DNA of 64,000 nt from Dioscorea cayenensis subsp. rotundata (taxonomy: Eukaryota > Streptophyta > Magnoliopsida > Dioscoreales > Dioscoreaceae): contig NC_052477.1 of assembly GCF_009730915.1 (NCBI RefSeq), positions 22,951,578 through 23,015,577 of the forward strand. Reading direction: 5' to 3'. How positions within the stretch are numbered: position 1 is the first letter of the stretch; each line of letters starts with the position of its first letter. Position numbers and translations under genes: made by a program. The notes under the pieces are model-generated. The model searched no databases, was not told where the DNA came from, and worked only from the letters and a program-made list of their open reading frames with translations. Shown piece by piece: positions 49,354-59,000 of the stretch.

Positions 49354-50215
49354 TGCTGCTTTTCCGTGACAAGTGCACAGCTGCCAACAAGCGCAGAGAC
49401 GATAAGACTAGCAAACGTGGCTCATCACCTCCCCGTATGGTGCTACTGATTGTCATGTTGCCTTACAAGTTCAAAGCCAGATCATTAGAAGTAAATTCAC
49501 AGGTGGCGGTGAATGCATCGCCAATGACAGCTGGAGAAGTGGATGGAGACGTGGACGGCCAGGATAAATTACAAGAAAACAATCCAACGGTGCTAGGAGT
49601 ATGGAACGGGAAACGAAGGCAGAGGAGAGCAAATACTCGTCTTCGGGATTATTTTTGGGGATAAAAGGGAGCTGGAGAAACAGAGGAGGAGATATCGGAG
49701 AAGAAGATTGAAGGCCGTTCTCAGAGGAGATCGGAGAGGAATTCGGTGGAGGTTCTCTGCTGGGTTTGTTTACCTTACAGTTTGTTGATTGTTCTTGTTT
49801 GGAGTTGATGTTGTTTGATGTTTTCTTTAGAACTGTTAATCAGTCTATGTGTTGATTGTTGATAAATGGAAATCCTAGATCTGAGTATATTCTACTGAAT
49901 TGCTTGAATGTATTTCAGAGATTAGGATCTTTGGATTTCTGAGTAATATTGAGATAAACTCTAGTGAAATAGCTCTGATTCAGGGCTTGATTTCTCTGTG
50001 AATGTTCTGAATTTACTTGGGAATTTGAATTTGGAGCTAGATCTCATTGATCTAAGCAGGGATCATTACACTGATCGAGCTAAAAAATTGCCACTCCTTC
50101 ATGGTGCTAGAGAATTGGGCAGAGAAGGGTGCTTCCATTTGGTGTGCATGGGACTGTAGTACAAGCAATCTATTTTGAGTACTAATATTGATATGTTTTC
50201 CCCTGTGATTCATTT
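49354..50215 (+). mobile_element. Remainder of the insertion in the SCAB pseudogene, LTR-like
   Basis: This stretch has no counterpart in the intact SCAB gene. It includes a TATA-like GGATAAAAGGG at about 49660, followed by purine-rich leader-like text (GAGGAGATCGGAGAGGAATT) and then T-rich sequence, the arrangement of an LTR promoter and R-U5 region. No polyprotein, primer-binding site or second LTR is present. Together with the hairpin it may be one solo LTR of about 1.4 kb, or two adjacent insertions. Confidence 0.4.
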
Positions 50216-50510
50216 GTTGGTTTTGATGAGTTATTGTTTTGGTTCTAATTGCAAGTTGAACCAGGTGACAGAGCTATGGAATGACGTGAATAGACTTCCA
50301 TACTGATTTAATTACAAAGAACAGAGTGTTGTTGCATTTTGTATAATTTTTATTTGTATGGTATTTAAGATGAAAAAAAGATAATTTGAGATATAATTTT
50401 TTTCGGAAAAATAAGTTTTGGTGCCTGAGGATTCTTGTTTTTTTTATTTTGTTTGACAGGGAATGCAATAACACTGAATTGTAACCAATGACTCCAAATT
50501 GATCTGCCTG

Positions 50511-50990
50511 CATAAGTCATAAGTGTGTAGTTTTTACAGGAAAAAAAACCTGCAAAGCGCTCCTTTCAATATGCCCAGAAAAATCCTTTTCTAATAACAA
50601 GTTCTGATATTTAAATTTTTTTTAATCCATCATTTATTTTTATCTAATTGCAAGTTTTAAGAAATTATCACTTGACCTTTATATCCATGGCATTTAATTC
50701 ATTTTTGCTCTTGCATAGAAAAAAAAAAAAATCTAAAAATAGTAATTTCTAAAAAAAATAAGAATTTATAAAGCATATTTTGCAAATTGAGACATGTTTA
50801 GACTATTACAAAAGTCACAGAAATAATAGGTTTTTTTTTTAAACATTCACTAAGGATTTATATACTTTTCCCCATTTTTTATTAGATAAAATAAAAATAA
50901 CAAATATCTTTTACTAGTTAAAAGAAAAAAAAAAATGAAATATGTTATTTAACACGAATGATTCGCACGCTTACTTTGGAAAACCCCGCT
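50511..50990. other. Spacer upstream of the cyclin promoter
   Basis: AT-rich DNA with A and T homopolymers. No gene or repeat was recognised. Confidence 0.45.
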
Positions 50991-50995
50991 CCCCA

Positions 50996-51077
50996 GCAAC
51001 GGCTATAACACAAACCATCCCACCCGTTAGATTACATCAATCGGACCGTTGAGATCTCTTCCCAATTCGACCGTTGA
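50996..51077 (+). promoter_or_regulatory. Four MSA-type motifs (G2/M promoter elements) upstream of cyclin B1
   Basis: MSA elements (core AACGG) bind three-repeat MYB (MYB3R) factors and give G2/M expression to plant B-type cyclin genes. Four cores lie within 80 bp: GCAACGGCTA with AACGG at 50998-51002 (plus), and inverted cores CCGTT at 51024-51028 (reverse TCTAACGGG), 51046-51050 (reverse TCAACGGTCC) and 51071-51075 (reverse TTCAACGGTCG). A CATAAAAC TATA-like sequence near 51111 and the likely transcription start near 51140 place them about 70-140 bp upstream. Confidence 0.75.
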
Positions 51078-51232
51078 AGGCAACCTTTCTCAAAAAGTTA
51101 AGTAACACCCCATAAAACCCTTCTCTCGTTCTCAACTCCAAAATAACTTCAAAGATAGAAAACAAAACAGAGAAAGAGAAAGATTGAGAAACAGAGAAGA
51201 GAAAGAAGAAGCAGAGGACTGTGCCTTTATTG

Positions 51233-51267
51233 CTTCTTCTTCTTCTTCTTCTTCTTCTTCTTCTTCA
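51233..51267 (+). repeat. TTC microsatellite in the cyclin leader
   Basis: A run of about eleven CTT/TTC units in the presumed 5' UTR of the cyclin gene. In the cyclin reading frame it would give serines, but no ATG precedes it in that frame. Confidence 0.9.
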
Positions 51268-51423
51268 TCGTTTGAGATTAGAATCTCTGTGAGGTCTTCG
51301 CCCAAGGTGGCGAACCTGACAGTTGAAGGGGAGTCGCGGACTACGCGCCTCCATTCTTTCTTTTCGTTGGTGTTATCAAGCATTTTTGGGCAAAGCCAGG
51401 AGGAAGAAGCAATTGATCAAGCC

Positions 51424-53640
51424 ATGGAGACTAGACACCAGGATGTTGTTCCTCAGATTCAGAAAGGTATATCTTTTTTTATACATTTCATTTTCTTTTC
51501 TTTTTGTCTTTTTCTTTTTTGGTTGGATCTTTAGTTTTCTTCTTCTTTTCTTTGTTCTTGGGTATGATGAAGTTTTCTTGATGAGTTGCTTCAAAATTTT
51601 CAGTTGTTGAATTTGAAAATGGATAATCTTCTTGTTTCTTTGGGAAAAAAAATTTAAATTTTTGGGTGTTTGTTTTGTGTGGCTTTGAGTTAATAGTTTT
51701 TCCTCCTTTTATATTACTGAAAGTTGGTTTATTCTGCAACCTTAAGGTGCTGCTGCCATACCTGCTGGAAAGCAGAAGAATGCTGCTGTCGTCGATGGGA
51801 AGAACCGGCGAGCTCTTGAGGATATTGGCAATCTGGTTAATGTCAGAGTTCTTGAAGGGTATAAAAAAAATTTCTTTGGTTCACATTCTTTCAAGATTCA
51901 TTAGATTGATTATTTTTCCTTCTGTTTGACACTTTTCTTGCAATTTTGTTTTCAGGAAACCACCGAATCAGATCTCTCGCCCTATCACTAGGTTTGCATC
52001 TAACATTCCCTAATTTCATGTGAGTTTCTTTGATTATTTGTCTAAATCATTCTGTTTTTGACACTTCCATGCAGAAGTTTTGGTGCTCAGCTCCTTGCAA
52101 ATGCACAAGCAGCTGCCACTGCAGCTAATAAGGTACATCTTTAGTTTTTAAATTCAATCTTTATATATATAATTCAATGATTAGAAGCCTTTAGTGAATT
52201 ATATATATCTTCTTGTTTCTTGAAATTTTTAGAAGCCAGTGCATGTTGTTGTTGGTGACGGAGCTGTGGTAAAGGGTGGTGTGAAAGCAGTGAAACAGAA
52301 GCAAGCTGTGAAGCCAAGCAAACCAGAGACTGTCATTACTATCAGCCCTGACACTGAAGAAGAAGCAAAGCATGCTACTCTGAAGAATTCTTATGGTACC
52401 TCATCAAAGAAGAAAGTTCATACCCTTACCTCAGTGCTCACTGCCAGAAGCAAGGTAAAGAAAAGAAACAGTCTTCTTGCCCTGATCATTTGATCAGTGA
52501 TGCATTTGTGAAGATTAATTAAATTTTTTCAGGCTGCTTGTGGAGTTATTGACAAACCAAAGGATCAAGTTCAAGACATTGATGCATTGGATGCTGATGA
52601 TCAGTTAGCTGTTGCTGATTATGTTGAAGATATCTACAAATTTTACAAACATTCTGAGGTATAAAAATATTTAAAATCCTGTTGAGATTAACATCTCTAT
52701 ATCAAGTGTCACCTTATCTGTTGTCTTGTATTTCTTTCAGAGCTCCTACAGACCGCATGATTACATGGATACACAGCTTGAGATAAATGCAAAGATGAGA
52801 TCTATTCTTGCAGACTGGCTCATTGAAGTGCACTACAAGTTTGAGCTGATGCCTGAGACTTTGTACCTCACATTCTACATCATCGATCGATACCTCTCAA
52901 TGAAGGTGGCCCTGAGGAGGGAGTTACAGCTTGTTGGTGTCAGCGCCATGTTAATTGCCTCCAAATATGAAGAAATATGGGCTCCTGAAGTCAATGACTT
53001 CATCTGCATTTCAGACAAGGCATATACCAGAGAACAAATACTAGCCATGGAGAAAGAAATCCTCAATGAACTTGAATGGAATTTAACTGTTCCTACTCCT
53101 TATGTTTTTCTAGCACGTTTTCTGAAGGCTTCTCAACGTGACGAAGAGGTGAAGAACAATGCACCGACAATGCTAGTTTCGTTTTATCGAAATTATTAGA
53201 TTTATTTAATGTGTCTGAATCTTGAAATGCAGATGGAGAACATGGTGTTTTTCTTTGCTGAATTGGCTATGGTGCATTACTCAATGGTTAAGTATTGTCC
53301 TTCCATGCTTGCTGCTTCGGCTGTCTATGCCGCCCGGTGCACACTTAACAAGAGCCCACTTTGGAATGAGACACTTAAATGCCATACTGGATTCTCAGAA
53401 CAAGAATTACTGTATGTATTTATTTTCTTCTCTTTTCTCCTTTTATTATTTAGTTGGTTCACTGAATTAAATCTCTATGTAAACAGAGAATGCACAAAGA
53501 TGTTGGTGAATTTTCACTCACTGTCAGCAGAGAGTAAGCTGAAGGTTGTACACAAAAAGTATTCAAGCTCTCAACGTTGTGCAGTTGCACTGCAACTCCC
53601 AGTGGTAAAAATGTTTGAGGGGTTGAAAGTTTCAGAGTGA
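51424..53640 (+). CDS. CYCB1: B1-type mitotic cyclin
   Basis: Regulatory subunit of mitotic CDKs, driving entry into M phase and destroyed by the APC/C. Nine exons fit: 51424-51466, 51747-51858, 51956-51991, 52075-52132, 52233-52454, 52533-52658, 52741-53148, 53233-53411 and 53487-53640, giving 445 residues, normal for the family. The destruction box RRALEDIGN is at residues 35-43. A basic, low-complexity linker follows. The cyclin core starts near MRSILADWLIEVH (about 218) and includes HYKFELMPETLYLT, the HxKF signature of plant B-type cyclins in its B1 form. The second cyclin fold (about 330-430) ends near VVHKKYSSSQRCAVAL. The ATG at 51424 is the first in frame, is followed directly by the expected N-terminus, and precedes the D-box by the usual distance. 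MSA motifs upstream predict G2/M expression. It converges on the transporter gene at 54425-56429. Confidence 0.94.
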
Positions 53641-53689
53641 TGATGCTGATGTTGCTGACCATTTTTTATTTTTATTTTTTGGTGGACTA

Positions 53690-54260
53690 TCAGTTGTTTG
53701 ATGATATTGTTTTTTGTTGCTGCTTAGAACTCTTCCCTCAGGAGTCTGTTTTAGTTTACTAATACTTGTTTGATGTTTTTATTTTTGTTCAAAGGTTTGA
53801 ATGTTTGTGAATGTCTGAGACTGGTTATGTGTGACAACATTCACTTATTTTCTGTGATTAATCAATCAGATTAGTTTTTTTTTTCATCAATCTGATGCAT
53901 CGTCAGTTGTTTGATAATTTTGTTCTCATTGCTGCTTAGGACTCTCCCTCAGGAGTCTCTGCTTAATAACGTGTTCAAGAATGTTTGAGAATGTTTTCAT
54001 CAATCTGATGTATCGTCATATCGTTTTTGTTGCTGCTTAGGACTCTTTCCTCATTGCTGTTTCATTTTTGTTTGAAGGTTTGAACGTTTGAGAATGTTTG
54101 TCTTAACATTCACTTATTCTTCTATGATTAATTAATTAGTCAGATGCTTGTTTTCATCAAATAGCATCATCAGTTGTCGCTGATTTTGTTTTCTTTGCTG
54201 CTCAGAGTCTGTCTTTTAGAAATAGTGATGTTTGAGACTGGTTATATTTTCTGTGAATAT
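53690..54260 (+). repeat. Degenerate tandem repeats downstream of cyclin B1
   Basis: Four related copies of a block with TCAGTTGTTTGAT, TTGCTGCTTAG and GACTC occur near 53690, 53903, 54010 and 54170. Between them a second block (GGTTTGAATGTTTG then ACATTCACTTATT) recurs near 53795 and 54080. Spacing is irregular, roughly 110-210 bp. The first copy is probably in the cyclin 3' UTR, so the array may provide alternative 3' ends. Confidence 0.7.
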
Positions 54261-54424
54261 AATCTGATGTTTCTCTGGTTGAATGAGGGCAGAAAAAAAA
54301 ATAAAAGAAAAGAAAAGAAAAGAAAAAAAGATTAAGTTTGACTAATCTTCCTCCGCATCAGAAACAACTTCTCATAAGAATTACAAAAAAACCAAGGAAG
54401 AAGAAGAAAAGAGAATTTATATTG

Positions 54425-56429
54425 CTAAATCTTCTCTTCACTTGAACCATTCTCTGGCACCACCTTCTCCAATTGCTTGTGACTATAAAACTTAGCACAA
54501 ATGATGAGAAAAACAAGATTTACAAATTCAATCCCAGTCATTAGCCACCAATAGTAATCTATTTTCCCTCTGTTAATGTTGTCCTGGATCCAATCTCCTT
54601 CCTTGTTTGTTAAATGACTAACTAGAGCTACAATTCCTGAACTCACATAATCACCAATAGCAATTGCTAACCAGTAAAGTGCAACAGCAATGCTTCTCAT
54701 GCTTTCTGGTGCTTGATCATACAAGAACTCCATCTGACCTACAGAAATAAAAGCCTCTGCCATACCATATATAATATACTGAGGTGCCAACCAGAACACA
54801 CTTATAGGTATTACGGCTTTCGGTTTGTCTAACAGGCCATGATCGGCGGCAACTGATTTCCTTTTGATCTCAACTAATGCAGCAACTATATAGCAAACCA
54901 TAGAAATAACCACACCAATGATCATTCGTTGCAGCGAAGTGATACCCGACGGCCTTTTAGTGAAGCGGCGAGCAACTGGAACGAGTAGTTTACTATAGAA
55001 TGCTAGTGTGACAATTGTTGAGATGTCTAGGAAAATCGACATTGTTGCAGGGGGGATTTGGTAATGCGAAGAGAGTCTTCGTTGCATTGTTCTTGCTTGA
55101 TGTATAGCGAAAGAGCCGATATTTGATGCTGTTGCAATGAATAAAATACCTACAGCCCATATAGGTATTATGTGGATTATCGTCTTTAATTCTTCGACTC
55201 TGTGTATTGTGGAGAGTCTCCAAAGCTTTGGCTGGCCATTGATTTTCTTGTCACCCTCTACCACCACTGCAGCTTTGTCCAGACACCTTCATCAATGAAA
55301 GATTATTACTTTATTTTCAGAATAAATTGTAGCAGAATTGAATAATAAACAGGAATGGAAATGCACAAATATACATGAGTTTATTTGTGTGAAGAAGCAT
55401 TCCAGAGGTGGAAATTCCAGCATCCAGATCCTTGTTCTGATAGAGAAAATTAGATTCATTTGGGTTGACAACAAGATTCCTCTTTCTAATGGATGCAATC
55501 ACAACCTGTGCTAATCTTGTCAGTGGACTTCCATTTGGCTCTGTCTTGATGTAGAAAGAATGACCAGCAACAAATATAACAATGGATACAAACATACAAA
55601 TTGTAGGAATGTTCAATCCCCATCCCCAACCAACATTATCTTGAACATAGACAACAACAATGAGTGCAACTCCTGTAGCAAACCTCATGCAGATGAAATA
55701 CAGATTGAAGAATGTCCTCTTTTGATGCTCCATCTTTGGACCTGCAAGGTTGAATTGATGGGCACCGAAAGACGATACACAAGGCCGAATACCTCCTGAG
55801 CCAATGCAGGTCAGCAAGAGCGATATATAAAGAAAGAACAATTGCCATGGTGAAGCCTTTTGGCATTTCTGATTGGCAGAACAATGTGGAGGATGGAGTG
55901 CAGGAAGGATTGCAGAAATTGTGAGGAATATAAGACCCTGTTGAGAAACAGCAGCAAAAGAAAAATCAATCCAATTTGATACAAAATTAAATTACTAGTT
56001 TCAATGAATTGCAGAAATCTATTACCAGCAAATAGAAGATGGAACCAAATGTGATTGTCCAGAAACCTCCTGCAAATGAATCAGAGATGAGGCCACCAAT
56101 GACAGGGGTGAAGCTTGCAGTGCCTTTGGCAATGGTGACGGTGTTGGCTGCTTGAGCCAATGGCATGTTCATGTCACGGCTCAAGTATGATATCAGATTC
56201 ACATAAAGTCCACTGGATGCTATTCTATCACACACTTCAGTTGCTGCAAATCATTTGCATTCCACTTTTCATTCATTCAACCATTAAAAAAACATAAAAT
56301 TAATCAAGAAATACTTTGTGTGTGCACATATATATATATATATATATACATACCAAGAATGAATGGAATGGTTGTGAAGCCTCCTTGCTTTGGTTTCACG
56401 TCTTGCCTTGCATCTCCTTCTTCTGCCAT
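54425..56429 (-). CDS. NPF3.1: NRT1/PTR family transporter, NPF3.1-like
   Basis: Proton-coupled major facilitator transporter of the plant NPF (POT) family; the NPF3 clade has been linked to nitrate/nitrite and gibberellin transport, so substrate is not certain. Four exons on the minus strand: 56429-56354, 56243-56026, 55937-55375 and 55286-54425, giving 572 residues, slightly short of the roughly 590 of the Arabidopsis protein. The proton-coupling motif ExxE[R/K] of helix 1 appears as EVCDR (residues 28-32) in an ExxDR form. Other family blocks are GGLISDSFAGGFWTI, CIGSGGIRPCVSSFGAHQF, DNVGWGWGLNIPT, the central-loop end RLSTIHRVEELKTIIHIIP, EIKRKSVAADHGLLDKP, and YDQAPESMRSIAVALYW. About twelve hydrophobic helices are visible. 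The C-terminus (NRGKIDYYWWL, then KFYSHK) fits NPF3.1. No frame defect was seen. Confidence 0.9.
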
Positions 56430-56974
56430 TGTTGTTAGAGAGAAAGAGAGAGTTTAAAAGAGGAGGATAACATTTATGTGTAAATATAATTAGGGTTTGC
56501 TTGATGAGCAGAAGGAATTTGAATAAGCATATAAGGAAAGAGTAAGAGCAGCGAGCGGCGGCAAGAGGCAGACGCATGCAGACACGCTCTGTGTGTGTGT
56601 TGACGTAGGCTTGGCGTGTGTTTTAAGAATTGTTTATTATGTTATTTGCATGGCTTTTCTTTTTTGGGAAATTTTTACATTTTGAATGCGCCACGTCATA
56701 TTATTTATTTATTTATTTAATATATATATATATATATTATGTGATAATTAATGTTTTATTTAAGATTTAGTGCAACAAATTAGATATAGGTTTAAGATTT
56801 ATTTGAGCCTCTTAATTTTTTTTATTTCTATACAAATGAATAATTGTTTAGATAAAACTATGTTTAGTTATATGTCTTGTGAGAATATTGTTTTTTATTT
56901 ATATATTCATAAAATCTAGTGACGTATGGCAAGAAGTCAGCTAAAATTTTATTAAAAAAAAAAACAAACTAATA
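56430..56974. other. Spacer and presumed promoter of the NPF gene
   Basis: Contains TTTA and TA runs (about 56700-56740) and no gene. The first 150 bp upstream of the start codon are likely leader sequence of the minus-strand transporter. Confidence 0.45.
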
Positions 56975-58000
56975 GGGCCTGTTTGGATGCAAAATAAAAA
57001 AATATGGCATAATTTTATTATGTAGAAAGTGCCACTGATTATTACAGAAATTATGACAGATTTTATTCCTACAGGTGTTTGGGTAACAAAATAAAAAAAT
57101 ATTACAAAAATTATTACATATTTTTTTCTTACAGAATGAGTGTTTGTTTTGCAAAATAAATTATTATTACATAATAAAAATAGCCGTTGGATTATAACCG
57201 TTGGTAATTAAATTTTGAAAAATAGCCCTTAGAATATAGTCGTTGCAAATATAGCCGTTATAATTATACCCGTTATCATTTTCCCCTATTTATACACAAC
57301 ATGATTCCTGCTCATTATACACATACTCTTTGAAAAAATTCATAGTTCTAACCATTGTTTCACCATGGGTTCCTTAAATCTTTGGAAGAAGAAAAATGAA
57401 GAAGATGATCTATTCATGCTTAGCTATTGGTCGAGAGAATGTCCAGCAACTTCCACAAATGTAGAACATCACACATCCATTCTTACATGTGCTGCATATG
57501 TACAAGAAATTCTTCAAGGTCATGAGGAACGCTGCAAAAGAGAATTTCTTATGGAGCCTTATATATTTCAAGCACTGGTTGATCGTTTAAGAGAGAAATC
57601 TCTCCTCTGCAACTCAAAACGGACAACAGTCGAAGAGCAACTAGCAATGTTCATGTACACTCTTGCTCATAATGCTAGTAACCGTGATGTGCAAGAGTGA
57701 TTTCAACATTCTGCAGAAACAGTAAGTCGATATTTTAGTAAAGTACTTAAAGCTGTTAATCGACTTGCTCGTGATTACATAGAACCTCCATCGACAATGA
57801 CATCACCGGTTATTCATAATACCTGAAATTTTTTTCCATATTTCAAGGTAGGCAAAGCTATATATTATAAATTTTATTGTGATTTTTTTTTTTTTGTGAT
57901 TGTAAAAATGTTTATATGTTTGTTTATTTTTTTGGATTGTATTGGTGCTATTGATGGAACACATATTCCTATCACGATTTCTTAAAGAACTATTTAATTT
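56975..58000 (+). mobile_element. Second PIF/Harbinger element, running into the assembly gap
   Basis: It begins with GGGCCTGTTTGGATGC, the terminal motif of PIF/Harbinger elements and close to the left end of the element at 9638. It carries the start of a Harbinger nuclease gene from 57365. The right end is not visible: 1,000 N follow, and Copia sequence is found beyond them. The left flank is AATA, so no target duplication can be read. Confidence 0.75.
57365..58000 (+). pseudogene. Harbinger (HARBI1-like) transposase N-terminal part
   Basis: The ATG at 57365 opens 111 codons ending at TGA 57698-57700. Blocks include FLMEPYIFQALVDRL and TVEEQLAMFMYTLAHNASNR. Beyond the TGA the same frame continues with FQHSAETVSRYFSKVLKAV, so the TGA is a point mutation inside the gene. 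After an intron (near 57849-57930) comes DCIGAIDGTHIPI with the first catalytic Asp of the DDE triad. A further stop follows before the gap. It is a different subfamily from the copy at 11392. Confidence 0.82.
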
Positions 58001-59000
58001 NNNNNNNNNNNNNNNNNNNNNNNNNNNNNNNNNNNNNNNNNNNNNNNNNNNNNNNNNNNNNNNNNNNNNNNNNNNNNNNNNNNNNNNNNNNNNNNNNNNN
58101 NNNNNNNNNNNNNNNNNNNNNNNNNNNNNNNNNNNNNNNNNNNNNNNNNNNNNNNNNNNNNNNNNNNNNNNNNNNNNNNNNNNNNNNNNNNNNNNNNNNN
58201 NNNNNNNNNNNNNNNNNNNNNNNNNNNNNNNNNNNNNNNNNNNNNNNNNNNNNNNNNNNNNNNNNNNNNNNNNNNNNNNNNNNNNNNNNNNNNNNNNNNN
58301 NNNNNNNNNNNNNNNNNNNNNNNNNNNNNNNNNNNNNNNNNNNNNNNNNNNNNNNNNNNNNNNNNNNNNNNNNNNNNNNNNNNNNNNNNNNNNNNNNNNN
58401 NNNNNNNNNNNNNNNNNNNNNNNNNNNNNNNNNNNNNNNNNNNNNNNNNNNNNNNNNNNNNNNNNNNNNNNNNNNNNNNNNNNNNNNNNNNNNNNNNNNN
58501 NNNNNNNNNNNNNNNNNNNNNNNNNNNNNNNNNNNNNNNNNNNNNNNNNNNNNNNNNNNNNNNNNNNNNNNNNNNNNNNNNNNNNNNNNNNNNNNNNNNN
58601 NNNNNNNNNNNNNNNNNNNNNNNNNNNNNNNNNNNNNNNNNNNNNNNNNNNNNNNNNNNNNNNNNNNNNNNNNNNNNNNNNNNNNNNNNNNNNNNNNNNN
58701 NNNNNNNNNNNNNNNNNNNNNNNNNNNNNNNNNNNNNNNNNNNNNNNNNNNNNNNNNNNNNNNNNNNNNNNNNNNNNNNNNNNNNNNNNNNNNNNNNNNN
58801 NNNNNNNNNNNNNNNNNNNNNNNNNNNNNNNNNNNNNNNNNNNNNNNNNNNNNNNNNNNNNNNNNNNNNNNNNNNNNNNNNNNNNNNNNNNNNNNNNNNN
58901 NNNNNNNNNNNNNNNNNNNNNNNNNNNNNNNNNNNNNNNNNNNNNNNNNNNNNNNNNNNNNNNNNNNNNNNNNNNNNNNNNNNNNNNNNNNNNNNNNNNN
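58001..59000. other. Assembly gap (1,000 N)
   Basis: Exactly 1,000 unknown bases, a size that suggests a fixed-length placeholder and not a measured distance. The junction between the Harbinger and Copia elements, and the Copia 5' LTR, are hidden here. Confidence 0.98.

Larger units (their letters stand above)
46838..50510 (+). pseudogene. Decayed partial copy of the SCAB1-like gene
   Basis: This follows the 3' half of the gene at 27222-33635, introns included. Equivalent exons are: exon with VMDM at 46889-46971 (a CAA became the stop TAA after DSKL), exon with SIQWHHIQPE at 47388-47561 (an in-frame TGA after LQILS), the exon with the FNVGK-like block at about 48175-48290, and LCGVRGG at 48721-48771. 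The 3' UTR equivalent is 50280-50510 (TTGTAACCAAT and flanks). The exons matching the parent's 31781-31897 and 32229-32287 were not found. A block of about 1.4 kb (48812 to about 50215) splits the last intron. Because introns are retained, it arose by DNA duplication, not retroposition. The first five coding exons are absent. Confidence 0.87.

Noticed and set aside
53149..53232. Possible end of the cyclin after exon 7 (read-through to a stop near 53199)
   Set aside because: GAAGAG/GTGAAG is used as a splice donor; the next exon at 53233 continues the second cyclin fold in frame. The read-through would only be an intron-retention product.
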